DNA of 64,000 bases from positions 1 to 64,000 of the forward strand of contig JAXFOQ010000040.1 of NCBI GenBank assembly GCA_034180345.1. The letters run 5' to 3'. Source of the stretch: RGIG5681 sp034180345. GTDB taxonomy: Bacteria; Bacillota_I; Bacilli_A; Erysipelotrichales; Erysipelotrichaceae. Below, piece by piece: positions 37,313 to 46,390 of this stretch (position 1 is its first letter; each line of letters begins with the position of its first letter). A program made the position numbers and the translations under genes. Under the pieces are notes generated by a model, which worked only from the letters and a program-made list of their open reading frames with translations, was not told the origin of the DNA and did not search any database.

Positions 37313-38235
37313 TTTTCCTCCTTAGCAATGATCGCTATTCCTTCGGGAATATTTATTTTATTTATTTGTTGGGTGATTAAACCGTTATTAAGTTTAAACA
37401 CTGTCATATTATCACTTAAACGATTAAGAGCCAACAGATGATTATCAATTATCATAAAGTCACGGGGGTGTTTTCCATCGGTACTTACAACCTGTACCAA
37501 TGAAATTTTTTCTTGATTTAGTTTAAAGACTGAAATAACATTTTGATCACGAGTTGATACATATAGGTGGTGATCATAATATCTAATGGCAGCACTACCA
37601 CCGATGTTATTAACACCATTTAAGATATTTATCTTATTTATTAGTTCTAATTTATTGTTGTAAATATATAAAATATTGTTCAATTCACCAACTACATATA
37701 AATAATCATCAACATCAACAATGTGTCTTGGTCCACTATTTTTTGGCAATAATATTTCTTGATGAATATTGAAATTAGCATCAAAGACAATAATTTTATC
37801 CAATAATAAACAAGGGACTAAAAAGTAATCTTTAAAAAAATATACTTGATGACAGCCAGCCTGATCTTTAATTTTAATTGTTTTATGATGTGATAATTTA
37901 TCATTATTAATATTGATGATATTAATACTTCCTTCGTGATAATTGGCAGTATATAAATAATTATTTTGATAACCGATATAACAAGAAGCGCTTTTTTCAT
38001 AGCTAAGTTTATCAATTGTATTACCATAACTATCAATTAATAGTACTCCAGAATCATTTTCAAAATCACAAACAGCTGCAATATATTCACCAACCATACA
38101 TAGATATTTAGGATTGTCGATTTCTTTGAGTAGTTTTAAATGATTAATTTTACCATCTGAATATTTAAAAGTATAAATACCCTTACTTTTTGTGTTTGTG
38201 TATGTTCCCACATAGACTTGATAATTTTTATTCAT
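37309..38235 (-). CDS. pgl: Lactonase family beta-propeller protein (6-phosphogluconolactonase)
   Basis: A protein of about 308 residues starting YVGTYTNTKSKGIYTF (after a few residues), the hallmark of the seven-bladed Pgl/YkgB lactonases, with RHIVDV and HPRDFMI strands of the propeller. Linkage to gnd and zwf strongly indicates 6-phosphogluconolactonase. Starts at 38238 and 38235 are both possible; a minus-strand TATACT (38240-38245) lies four bases before the second. An in-frame extension upstream is not supported. The transcript is leaderless or nearly so. Confidence 0.88.
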   Translation of the reverse strand: MNKNYQVYVGTYTNTKSKGIYTFKYSDGKINHLKLLKEIDNPKYLCMVGEYIAAVCDFENDSGVLLIDSYGNTIDKLSYEKSASCYIGYQNNYLYTANYHEGSINIININNDKLSHHKTIKIKDQAGCHQVYFFKDYFLVPCLLLDKIIVFDANFNIHQEILLPKNSGPRHIVDVDDYLYVVGELNNILYIYNNKLELINKINILNGVNNIGGSAAIRYYDHHLYVSTRDQNVISVFKLNQEKISLVQVVSTDGKHPRDFMIIDNHLLALNRLSDNMTVFKLNNGLITQQINKINIPEGIAIIAKEEK

Positions 38236-38396
38236 CATCAGTATAAATTCTAACCTATTAAAGTCGATTTTTGTGAGCTTTTGCTCAAAAAGTATCAATA
38301 ATTATCCGTTTTATATATTATCAGGTGAGATTTTGGATGTTTAATTTTTTAATTAATTAAGATACAATATCTTTATAAAACAAAGGAGAATTACAC

Positions 38397-38726
38397 ATGG
38401 GAAAATGTCCAAATTGCGGAGCGCCAATGGTTGACCATAGATGTGAATATTGTGGTTATAATGTGGTTGCAGAAAATAATCATAGTAGTGTTCATAATTA
38501 TTATTTCTTTGAAAAGGAAAGAAAAAGTCGTAAAAATAAGGTAATTGCATTCATTTTGTGTTTTTTCTTTGGGATAAGTGGTGTCCATTATTTTTATGTT
38601 GGAAGATTTGGCAAGGGATTACTTTATTTTTTTACGGGTGGTTTATTTTCCATTGGTTGGATTTTAGATATATTTTCAATCGCCAGTGGTAATTTTAAAG
38701 ATGCTGATGGCTTGCTATTAAAATAG
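38397..38726 (+). CDS. Zinc-ribbon plus TM2-domain membrane protein
   Basis: A 109-residue protein. Residues 4-19 hold two CxxC pairs (CPNC, CEYC) forming a zinc ribbon; residues 50-109 hold a TM2 domain, two helices separated by GVHYFYVGRFGKGLLYF, ending with IASGNFKDADG. TM2 proteins are widespread and of unknown role. AAAGGAG precedes the ATG. It is 7 bp from the SPFH gene, so the two are probably an operon concerned with the membrane. Confidence 0.9.
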   Translation: MGKCPNCGAPMVDHRCEYCGYNVVAENNHSSVHNYYFFEKERKSRKNKVIAFILCFFFGISGVHYFYVGRFGKGLLYFFTGGLFSIGWILDIFSIASGNFKDADGLLLK

Positions 38727-38733
38727 GCTAGGT

Positions 38734-39582
38734 ATGTATTTTTTAGATAATATAAAGAATAAATTTACAGAAGTTATTGAATTTGCCGACAACAACAATA
38801 AGCTGGTAATTTATAAATATCACCATCAACGCCGTCGTAATCAAATTAAAATCGGACTTAATTTAGTTGTTAAAGAAGGCCAAAAAGCCATCATTATTAA
38901 AGATGGCATCATCGAAGAAATATATGATCCTGGCACACATACGATGGAAATTAATAATCATGTTCTTTTTGATATTGTAAAATCTTCATTTAATTGTTTA
39001 GATGAAACCAAGATGGCTGATTTATATTTTGTGAATATGGGTTCAATCATCGACAATAAATGGGCCACCAAATCACCAGTGCTTAAAAAAGATCTTGAGT
39101 TAGGAATGGTTAGAGTCAGATCATTTGGCAAATTTTCATTTAAGATTGATGATCTTCAACTTTTTATTAATGAAATATTTAGAAGTAATAATTTAACCTT
39201 ATCTTATGATATTATTCAATACTTGACGGTCATGGTTGCTGAAGCCTTTGCCCAGATAATCATTGATGAGGGAATACCAATTTTAAATATATTATCTAAT
39301 TATGATGAAATTGGTAATAGTGTTTGTGATCGTGTTAATAGCTTGGCCAATAGAATTGGTATTGAATTTACTTCAGTGATTATCGAAAGTATTTCCTTGC
39401 CTGAGCATGTTGAAAAATTAATTGATGAACAATTCGTTTCTAATTTTGGTCAAAATAATATTTCTCCGACTATTAAAGATAATGATGTTGAAAGACTTAG
39501 AGAGCTAAAATTATTATTGAATGAGGGAATTATTACTCAAGCAGAATTTGATTTAAAGAAGAAACAAATTTTAAAAATATAA
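38734..39582 (+). CDS. SPFH-domain protein with C-terminal SHOCT motif
   Basis: A 282-residue soluble protein. An SPFH (band-7-like, YdjI type) domain covers about residues 30-240, seen in KEGQKAIIIKDGIIEEIYDPG, TKSPVLKKDLELGMVRVRSFG and the late FTSVIIESISLPEHVEKLID. The last 30 residues, RLRELKLLLNEGIITQAEF, form a SHOCT oligomerisation motif. Such proteins are thought to scaffold membrane stress complexes. There is no membrane helix of its own; the adjacent TM2 protein could supply the anchor (inference). Confidence 0.88.
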   Translation: MYFLDNIKNKFTEVIEFADNNNKLVIYKYHHQRRRNQIKIGLNLVVKEGQKAIIIKDGIIEEIYDPGTHTMEINNHVLFDIVKSSFNCLDETKMADLYFVNMGSIIDNKWATKSPVLKKDLELGMVRVRSFGKFSFKIDDLQLFINEIFRSNNLTLSYDIIQYLTVMVAEAFAQIIIDEGIPILNILSNYDEIGNSVCDRVNSLANRIGIEFTSVIIESISLPEHVEKLIDEQFVSNFGQNNISPTIKDNDVERLRELKLLLNEGIITQAEFDLKKKQILKI

Positions 39583-39587
39583 GTTAG

Positions 39588-40802
39588 TTAAAGCAGTTTA
39601 CCTGCTAAATGACCAGTGCTAAAGGCAACGGTTAAATTATAACCGCCAGTATATCCATGAACATCAATAAGCTCACCACAGAAATATAAATTATGAAATA
39701 GTTTGGACCTCATTGTTTTGGGGTCTATTTCTTTAATGTCGATACCACCAGCCGTAACAAAGGCCTTGTCAATATCTAAGGTAGCATAAGCGCTTAATCT
39801 GAAGGCTTTTATCTGGTTGATAATGGTTGCTAAATTATTTTTAGAAATATTGGTGATGGGAATATTTAACCATGCCTTGGCAATATAATTGGCAAAGCGT
39901 TCAGGAAGATATGTTTTTAATGCCTTGTTGATAGCTAAGTTTTTTTGCTTTATTAAAATAGCCATTAATTGTGTTGTTGGGATATTTGGTAATAAGTCTA
40001 TTTCTAAAGTTAGATCTTTTTCGATATTTTTCGCAATCAGTCCCGAACACCTCAAGGCACAAGGACCAGAGATCCCAAAATGGGTAAAAATCATCGGTCC
40101 TTGATGAGTGATTAATGGTTTATTTTGTTGATCAATAACTTTTATGATGACATTCTTAAAAGAAAGTCCTTTTAAGCTTTGATCTTTGATTACTGCTTCA
40201 TGAGAAATAATCGGTACTTCCGAAGGGTATAATTCAGTGATATGATGGCCAATTTTAGTAGCCATACGATATCCATCACCACAAGATCCAGTAAGACTAA
40301 AAGACTTTCCTCCTGTGGCTAAAATAAAGTTATCGGCATATAAGGTTTCACCATTTTTAAGGCTTATGCTTTCAATGGTATTTTGGCATTTGTTTAGTTG
40401 GATTACTTCGGCATTTGTTTGTATCTTTATATGAGCATTTTTTAACGCTTGATATAGAGCATCTAAAATGCTTTTAGCTTTATTGCTTATTGGAAAGATT
40501 CTCCCGTTATCTTCTTCTTTTAACTCAACATTAAGATTTTCAAAAAAATCCATAATGTCGCAACTACCAAAATTATTTAGGGCACTGTAAAGAAATTTAC
40601 CATTACCTATAATATTTTTGATTAAGTCATTGGTATTTTTGTTGTTGGTGAGATTACAACGCCCACCACCTGTCAATAATAATTTTCTACCTAAACTACT
40701 ATTTTTTTCAACCAAAAGAATATTTTGGTATTTTTGGGCGCTGGTTAGGGCGGCCATGATGCCACTTGGTCCACCACCGATAATAATTACATCATATTTC
40801 AC
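39588..40802 (-). CDS. NAD(P)/FAD-dependent oxidoreductase, HI0933 family
   Basis: A flavoprotein of about 404 residues related to HI0933/YtfP and BaiN. FAD-binding signature YDVIIIGGGPSGIMAAL at the N-terminus, LLLTGGGRCNLTN (about residue 45), ILATGGKSF and a C-terminal FCGELIDVHGYTGGYNL. The substrate is unknown. The GTG at 40802 is preferred: it begins one residue before the FAD motif and lies exactly six bases after a minus-strand TATAAT, while no Shine-Dalgarno is present. A TTG eight codons upstream is the alternative. Confidence 0.9.
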   Translation of the reverse strand: MKYDVIIIGGGPSGIMAALTSAQKYQNILLVEKNSSLGRKLLLTGGGRCNLTNNKNTNDLIKNIIGNGKFLYSALNNFGSCDIMDFFENLNVELKEEDNGRIFPISNKAKSILDALYQALKNAHIKIQTNAEVIQLNKCQNTIESISLKNGETLYADNFILATGGKSFSLTGSCGDGYRMATKIGHHITELYPSEVPIISHEAVIKDQSLKGLSFKNVIIKVIDQQNKPLITHQGPMIFTHFGISGPCALRCSGLIAKNIEKDLTLEIDLLPNIPTTQLMAILIKQKNLAINKALKTYLPERFANYIAKAWLNIPITNISKNNLATIINQIKAFRLSAYATLDIDKAFVTAGGIDIKEIDPKTMRSKLFHNLYFCGELIDVHGYTGGYNLTVAFSTGHLAGKLL

Positions 40803-40808
40803 AAGATA

Positions 40809-40814
40809 ATTATA
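40809..40814 (-). promoter_or_regulatory. -10 box of a probable leaderless transcript (HI0933-type gene)
   Basis: Minus-strand TATAAT, six bases, then the GTG start. No convincing -35 is seen. Confidence 0.55.
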
Positions 40815-40883
40815 AATGATATTCAAATAAATATTTAGTTTTTAAATAATATTTATCTGTACATAAAAAATGACATTTAGATA

Positions 40884-40912
40884 TTGTTTGCTTAGATACG
40901 ATGAATTATACT
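40884..40912 (+). promoter_or_regulatory. Promoter of the WYL regulator, leaderless start
   Basis: TTGTTT (40884-40889), 17 bp, TATACT (40907-40912), then six bases and the ATG at 40919. No Shine-Dalgarno lies between. Confidence 0.6.
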
Positions 40913-40918
40913 GATAGT

Positions 40919-41896
40919 ATGAAAGAGAAAAAGACAAGTATCTTGGCTGTTTACGAAATATTAAAAATACATTCTGATGAAGATCACATTATTAATTGTG
41001 GCTTTATTATGGAAAAATTAAAGGGTATCTATGATATTGCATTAGATCGCCGCACAATATATAAGAATATTGAAATGTTGATTGAATATGGTTATGATAT
41101 TTCAACATACGAAGAAAATAAAAAGGGCTATTTTTTAAGAAAAAGGCAATTTGAAAAATCGGAAGTATTTTTATTATGCAATGTTATTCATTCATCAAAT
41201 TTAATTCCTCAGCATAATTCTAAAGAATTAATTGATAAGATTTTAGATTCACAAAACGAATATGTTAAGAGTGATTTTCGTAATCAGGTATATATTGATA
41301 ATACTGATAAAAAAGAAAATAAAGAATTTTTCTATACAATCGAAATACTTAGTGAAGCCATTAAAAATCATAAAGTTATCAATTTTGATTATGTTAAATA
41401 CAATCATGAGTTGAAGTTGGTTAAGCGTCGAGATGAAAAATATTATCTATCACCATATTATTTAGTCTATATGAATGAAAGAACATATTTAATTGGTAAA
41501 AGTGCTAATCATCATGATCTGGTTCATTATCGTATTGATAAGATTAAAAACATTGAAATTGATGAGGAAGGCCTATATCTTAAGCCTGACCACAACCAAG
41601 ACCCTTATATTTATGCCAAGAATAAAATGTATATGTATGGTGGTGATGAACTTACAGTTGCCTTGCTTTGTGATTATCAAATTCTTGATGATATGGTTGA
41701 TATTTTTGGCAAAAATATCACAATCATTGAAAAGGATCCTGAACATTTTATCATCCGTGTTAATAGCACAATGCAGGGAATGTTATACCTATCTTTACAA
41801 TATTTAGAACATATGGAAGTGCTTGAACCCAATGATTTAAAAGTTAAAATTATTGACACTTTAAACCGTGGTTTAAATAGATATAATGAAAATTAA
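40919..41896 (+). CDS. HTH-WYL transcriptional regulator (YafY/PafC type)
   Basis: A 325-residue cytosolic regulator. Residues 1-75 form a winged helix (LDRRTIYKNIEMLIEYGYDI is the recognition helix and wing). Residues 120-230 form a WYL-type ligand domain (VINFDYVKYN, then YYLSPYYLVYMNERTYLIGKS), and a C-terminal WCX-like domain follows. WYL proteins sense nucleic-acid ligands and often control DNA-damage or defence genes. The target here is not evident; it stands alone between an oxidoreductase and a MarR gene. The ATG at 40919 is favoured by the promoter; an ATG at 40901 is also in frame. Confidence 0.9.
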   Translation: MKEKKTSILAVYEILKIHSDEDHIINCGFIMEKLKGIYDIALDRRTIYKNIEMLIEYGYDISTYEENKKGYFLRKRQFEKSEVFLLCNVIHSSNLIPQHNSKELIDKILDSQNEYVKSDFRNQVYIDNTDKKENKEFFYTIEILSEAIKNHKVINFDYVKYNHELKLVKRRDEKYYLSPYYLVYMNERTYLIGKSANHHDLVHYRIDKIKNIEIDEEGLYLKPDHNQDPYIYAKNKMYMYGGDELTVALLCDYQILDDMVDIFGKNITIIEKDPEHFIIRVNSTMQGMLYLSLQYLEHMEVLEPNDLKVKIIDTLNRGLNRYNEN

Positions 41897-42030
41897 TATT
41901 TTTTAAGTATTGTTTATTTACTTAATTTATTGATTAGTATATACTTTACTTGTCAAATAGTTTAAAGATGATTTTGTGCTAGAAATTATTTGAATAAATA
42001 ATAAATTAAAGAATAGGAGAATATTATATT

Positions 42031-42480
42031 ATGAGTAGAATTGATGCTAAAACACATTCAAAGGCATTTACGGGAATTAAATATGAGGATTTTTCATTAT
42101 ATGAGAATTATTCGCGTGTGCATGGTTTGTTGGGGAAGGGTTTTACCATTTTAATGGCTATTTACAATAGTGAAAGAGGTATTACTCAACGCGATATTTG
42201 TAACTGCACTTTTTCTACTAAACAAGTAGTTAATGCCGCAATTAAAAATTGGCTTGATGAGGGATATGTATATTTAACCGTTAAGGAAGATGATCGCCGT
42301 ACTAAGGCGGTAATGATGACAGAAAAGGGTCGTGAATATGCTTCAAAAATTTTAGATCCTCTTGCCGAGGCAGAAGTAATTGCTATGAAGACTTTAAAAT
42401 CACACGAACAAAAACAATTAATTGAATTATATACAAAATACAATTGTAAATTAAGAGAACTATTAGAGGATAACCACTAG
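42031..42480 (+). CDS. MarR family regulator of the osmoprotectant ABC genes
   Basis: A 149-residue winged-helix protein. The recognition region is ITQRDICNCTFSTKQVVNAAIKNWLDEGYVYL, the wing carries KEDDRRTKAVMMTEKG, the MarR signature, and N- and C-terminal helices would dimerise. AGGAG precedes the ATG. The gene ends three bases before the ABC ATPase gene, so it is cotranscribed with the transporter and probably represses it, as GbsR/OpcR-type regulators do for Bacillus opu genes. That control is inference from position. Confidence 0.92.
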   Translation: MSRIDAKTHSKAFTGIKYEDFSLYENYSRVHGLLGKGFTILMAIYNSERGITQRDICNCTFSTKQVVNAAIKNWLDEGYVYLTVKEDDRRTKAVMMTEKGREYASKILDPLAEAEVIAMKTLKSHEQKQLIELYTKYNCKLRELLEDNH

Positions 42481-42483
42481 TAG

Positions 42484-43212
42484 ATGATTGAATTTAAAAA
42501 TGTCAGTAAACAATTTAATAATAACAGTGTAATAAAAGATCTAAATTTTAAAATTGATTGTGGGGAATTTTTCGTCATTATTGGAGCCAGTGGTAGTGGC
42601 AAGACTACCATCCTTAAAATGATTAATCAGCTCATTGTTCAAACAAGTGGCGATATTTTTATTAATGGTAAATCGGTTAAAGATTATAATTTAAGACAAT
42701 TAAGATTGAATATCGGGTATGTGCTACAACAGATAGCACTTTTTCCCAATTTATCAGTATATGAAAATGTGTGCTTAATTCCCAAGATGAAGAAATTTGC
42801 TTGTTCAGTAACTAAAAAAAGAATTGATGAGTTTATGCAACTTATGGGCTTAGACCCTGAAATATATAAGCACCGTAAACCTAATTCATTATCAGGAGGC
42901 GAGGCTCAACGCGTAGGCATTTTAAGGGCTATTATCGGTAATCCTAGTATTATTTTAATGGATGAACCCTTTAGTGCCTTAGATCCTATCGCTAGAAAAC
43001 AACTTCAAAAAATTATTAAAACCATTCATGAAACGCTTGATATTACGGTGGTTTTTGTAACTCATGATATGCAGGAAGCACTTAGTTTGGGAGAAAGAAT
43101 TTGTATTGTCAACAATGGTGAGATTGTGCAGATAGGTACGCCAAAAGAAATAAAAGATCATCCTAACAATTTATATGTTAAGGAATTGATTGAGTCAGGA
43201 TGTGATAATTAG
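42484..43212 (+). CDS. Osmoprotectant ABC transporter ATPase (OpuBA/OpuCA-like)
   Basis: A 242-residue nucleotide-binding domain with Walker A GASGSGKTT, signature LSGGEAQRVGILRA, Walker B IILMDEPFSALDP and switch His in VTHDMQEALSLGERI. It follows the glycine-betaine/choline subfamily (the phrase VYENVCLIPKM and the C-terminal PKEIKDHPNNLYVKELI). It lacks the CBS domains of OpuCA and OpuAA. It is the energy subunit for the fused permease/binding protein encoded next. Confidence 0.95.
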   Translation: MIEFKNVSKQFNNNSVIKDLNFKIDCGEFFVIIGASGSGKTTILKMINQLIVQTSGDIFINGKSVKDYNLRQLRLNIGYVLQQIALFPNLSVYENVCLIPKMKKFACSVTKKRIDEFMQLMGLDPEIYKHRKPNSLSGGEAQRVGILRAIIGNPSIILMDEPFSALDPIARKQLQKIIKTIHETLDITVVFVTHDMQEALSLGERICIVNNGEIVQIGTPKEIKDHPNNLYVKELIESGCDN

Positions 43213-43213
43213 C

Positions 43214-44731
43214 ATGAGTGGTATTTATACAACATTTTTAGAAAAGAAGGGTGATTTGATTATTGCACTTTTAGAACACCTTGAACTTACAATATATGCC
43301 CTTGTAATTGCGATTGTTATTGCTTTACCACTGGCTATTGGAGTAGCTAAACATAAGAAGGTTGCAAGTACAGTGATTTATTTCACTAGTATTTTTCAAA
43401 CTATTCCTTCATTGGCGTTACTGGGTTTATTTATTCCATTATTTGGAATTGGTAAAATTCCAGCCTTAATTACCTTGGTTATTTATGCCATTTTTCCAAT
43501 ATTACAAAATACTATTACTGGACTTCAAGAAATTGATCCATCACTTGAAGAAGCCGCCGATGCCTTCGGGATGTCAATGTATGAGAAATTAAAGAATTTC
43601 GAAATCCCCATCGCAGCTCCGATTATTATTTCAGGAGTTAGATCGTCAGCAGTTTTAATTATTGGTACCGCTACTTTGGCATCACTTATTGGCGCTGGTG
43701 GTCTAGGTAGTTTTATTTTATTGGGTATTGATCGTAACAATATCGCCCTAATTGTCATAGGTGCTGGTAGTACTGCCCTTTTGGCAATCATAATTAATTA
43801 TATTATTAAGCTATTTGAAAAATGGAAGATTAAATTTATGTTGCGAACCTTATTTGTGGCGATGTTGATTATGAGTATCTTCTTTAACGGTACCAACAAG
43901 ATGAAGAATACGATTGTGATTGGTGGTAAATTAGGAACTGAACCTGAAATTTTAATTAATATGTATAAAGAATTAATCGAAGATAATAGTGATCTTAATG
44001 TTGAGGTTAAACCAAATTTTGGTAAGACAGTTTTTCTTTATGATGCTTTAAAAAATGGCAATATTGATATTTATCCAGAATTCACTGGCACAATCACCTC
44101 GACCCTATTAAAGAATAAAATTAAGGTATCTAATGACCCTAAAGAAGTATATGAGGTTGCTAAGAAGGGGATTTTACAACAGGATAATTTAGTCTTGCTT
44201 GAACCGATGATTTATCAAAATACTTATGCTTTGGCAGTTACTAAGAAATTTTCTGAACGCAACGGGGTAGAAAAAATTTCTGATTTGAAAAAGTATGAAA
44301 ATCAGGTTAATGCTGGTTTTACTTTGGAATTTAATGATCGTATTGATGGCAATAGGGGTATTAAGGAAAAGTATGGTATTAATCTTAAAGTCAGCACCTT
44401 AGAGCCATCACTTACCTATAAAGCTATTGCTAGTGGTAAGGTGGAGGTTATAAATGTTGATAGTACCAGTAGTAAAATTAAGGTTAATGATTTATATATT
44501 TTGAAAGATGACTTGGGTATTTTCCCACCATATCAGGGTGCTGCCTTGATGCGAAAGGAAACTGCTGATAAATATCCAAAAATACTTGAAGCCCTTTCTA
44601 AATTAAGCAATCAAATTACCGAAGAAGAAATCATTCAATTAAATTATGATGTGGAAATTAGAGGCATCAATCCTAATAAAGCCGCTAGAGATTTCTTGAT
44701 TAAAAAGGGAATGATTAAAGAAAAGAAATGA
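43214..44731 (+). CDS. Fused permease and substrate-binding protein of an osmoprotectant ABC transporter
   Basis: About 505 residues. The first 210 form a BPD-type permease with about six helices and the EEAADAFGMSMYEKLKNFEIP coupling loop. After another helix comes an OpuBC/ProX-type binding domain (IVIGGKLGTEPEILINMYKEL, then PEFTGTITSTLL and FPPYQGAALMRKE). Two such chains plus the ATPase would make the full importer for glycine betaine, choline or carnitine. The ATG at 43214, one base after the ATPase stop, is preferred over an in-frame start inside the ATPase gene. Confidence 0.94.
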   Translation: MSGIYTTFLEKKGDLIIALLEHLELTIYALVIAIVIALPLAIGVAKHKKVASTVIYFTSIFQTIPSLALLGLFIPLFGIGKIPALITLVIYAIFPILQNTITGLQEIDPSLEEAADAFGMSMYEKLKNFEIPIAAPIIISGVRSSAVLIIGTATLASLIGAGGLGSFILLGIDRNNIALIVIGAGSTALLAIIINYIIKLFEKWKIKFMLRTLFVAMLIMSIFFNGTNKMKNTIVIGGKLGTEPEILINMYKELIEDNSDLNVEVKPNFGKTVFLYDALKNGNIDIYPEFTGTITSTLLKNKIKVSNDPKEVYEVAKKGILQQDNLVLLEPMIYQNTYALAVTKKFSERNGVEKISDLKKYENQVNAGFTLEFNDRIDGNRGIKEKYGINLKVSTLEPSLTYKAIASGKVEVINVDSTSSKIKVNDLYILKDDLGIFPPYQGAALMRKETADKYPKILEALSKLSNQITEEEIIQLNYDVEIRGINPNKAARDFLIKKGMIKEKK

Positions 44732-44738
44732 TATTAAA

Positions 44739-44818
44739 AGGCGATGATTCATGATGTGACCCCCAATCGTTAGATTTTTTGGTCTAATTTTTGGGAGTCG
44801 GTACATCAATCATCGCCT
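44739..44818. terminator. Long multi-tier hairpin between convergent genes
   Basis: AGGCGATGATT (44739-44749) pairs with AATCATCGCCT (44808-44818). Inside, GATGT pairs with ACATC, CCCAA with TTGGG and TTAGA with TCTAA, giving one nested structure of about 80 bases. Flanking A and T runs allow termination in both directions. Confidence 0.65.
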
Positions 44819-44821
44819 ATT

Positions 44822-45274
44822 TTAATTGTTGATTTTCCAACCGTTATTTTTTAAATACTCACTAATCATTTTAAGGGAAATATAATCAAATTCATCTTCT
44901 TCAACTGTAATAATACCCTGTTTTGCTAGAGCAATAATTTTATCTTTAGAACTAGTGTCTAGAACAATGGTTTCAATAAAGACATTATCTTTTACTTCTG
45001 CCTGGTAAGTTGAGTCCTCAATACCCACAAATTTCTTTTTTGTTTCTTCAATAATTTTATGCAATTCTTGTTTTTCTTCATCAGACTTTATTTCTAAGGT
45101 TGTAACATAGGTCATTTTATTAATGACATCCTTAAGACTGGTGATGGTTATTTTGGTAGTATCTTTTTGAAAGGTTGTAATTTGATTTTTTGAACAACCA
45201 ACAATATTACCAATGAGGATGATTGATAAAATAAGATTGATTATTTTAGAAAATTTCTTTTTAGAAATTGCCAT
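44822..45274 (-). CDS. Lipoprotein of the DUF1307/YehR type
   Basis: A 150-residue exported lipoprotein: a basic start MAISKKKFSKII, a hydrophobic core and lipobox IVGC with the modified Cys at residue 27. The mature domain (TTFQKDTTKITITSLKD, then TIVLDTSSKDKI and the ending ISEYLKNNGW) resembles YehR-like DUF1307 lipoproteins, whose role is unknown. The start at 45274 follows AAAGGTGG. It overlaps the 3' end of the TPM gene by 14 bp, so the two are translated together. Confidence 0.75.
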   Translation of the reverse strand: MAISKKKFSKIINLILSIILIGNIVGCSKNQITTFQKDTTKITITSLKDVINKMTYVTTLEIKSDEEKQELHKIIEETKKKFVGIEDSTYQAEVKDNVFIETIVLDTSSKDKIIALAKQGIITVEEDEFDYISLKMISEYLKNNGWKINN

Positions 45275-46328
45275 TAGATCCACCACCTTTAGTATAAGTT
45301 GCATGTTTAATTTCATCATAATTTCTTAACCATGACAAGACAACATCATCGCTGGTTAAGCGATTGAAATCATATTTATGATTTAATATTTTCAATAATT
45401 CTTCATCATCATAATTTTCTAATTCTTGACAATATATTTTCATACGATGAATTTTATCCAGTTTAATCTTTTCATCAATTAGTTTGATTTGATCTTCACG
45501 ATTTTCAAACAATATATCATTGTAGATATCACTGGTTTTAAGTAATTCAATAACATTGCTTGGAATATTGTTATAGACAGCCATTTCATCTATCAACCGA
45601 TAGTATGCCTTTAATTTTGCTTCTTTGGAATTATCGGTCTTTTTATGATCGTTGTTTAAATATTGATCTTGAGAACTTGATGCTTTTTTAAGATGGGTAT
45701 CTAATTCAATAGGTTTATTTTTTGAAAATGAAATAAAAATTTTAATTCCTAAGATAATTAATATTATTGGACCGATGAATTTTAAGATATTCATAAGCGC
45801 ATTGTCTGATTTTGGAGTATTTTGATTATTGGTAGTTGTTGTATTTAATTCATTGACAATCCCTTTGACAATTTCAATGACTGCCTGATCCCAATCTTGA
45901 TTTTTTAGATATTCATTAGCTTTTTGATTTATGTACTTATGAGAACTTTTGAAATAATACTTATGACTATTACCTTCCATACCATCGCCATAGGTCATAC
46001 TAAATTTACGATCTTTAACAGCGAGAATAAATAGAATTCCTGAATTTTGTTCCTTTCCCTCAACATTATTAAAGCCTACATTTTTTTGATTAAATCTCTC
46101 AATGCGATATTCTTCCATACTTTGAGGGAAGGTGGTTTCAATTACCTCCAATCTAAAACCATATTTTGACATTGGCGATTCATCATAGAGCTTTTGTATT
46201 TCTAGCTTGGTGGCTGGTGTTAGGTATCTTCCTTCATCAAAGACAACACCAGAATCGTTAGCATAAACATTAGCACCCCCCAGTACCAATAATATGAGAA
46301 CCATTAAAATTTTAGTTAGCTTCTTCAT
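45261..46328 (-). CDS. Membrane-anchored TPM-domain protein
   Basis: A 355-residue protein with a signal peptide (1-24), an extracytoplasmic TPM domain (VVFDEGRYLTPATKLEIQKL to about residue 160, including GILFILAVKDRKFSMTYGDGME), one TM helix (about 185-205) and a helical cytoplasmic tail ending in GGGSNGNF. TPM domains have been linked to photosystem assembly in plants and to weak phosphatase activity; the bacterial role is open. It is the first gene of a pair with the lipoprotein. Confidence 0.85.
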   Translation of the reverse strand: MKKLTKILMVLILLVLGGANVYANDSGVVFDEGRYLTPATKLEIQKLYDESPMSKYGFRLEVIETTFPQSMEEYRIERFNQKNVGFNNVEGKEQNSGILFILAVKDRKFSMTYGDGMEGNSHKYYFKSSHKYINQKANEYLKNQDWDQAVIEIVKGIVNELNTTTTNNQNTPKSDNALMNILKFIGPIILIILGIKIFISFSKNKPIELDTHLKKASSSQDQYLNNDHKKTDNSKEAKLKAYYRLIDEMAVYNNIPSNVIELLKTSDIYNDILFENREDQIKLIDEKIKLDKIHRMKIYCQELENYDDEELLKILNHKYDFNRLTSDDVVLSWLRNYDEIKHATYTKGGGSNGNF

Positions 46329-46390
46329 AACTTAATTATAATCTAAATAAATTTGATTACCAATGCTTAAAAGTCTTTCTAAGATATTGA

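Noticed and set aside
41940..42030. MarR operator upstream of the MarR gene (CTTTA...TAAAG)
   Set aside because: Arms of only five AT-rich bases occur by chance in such sequence; not reported as a site.
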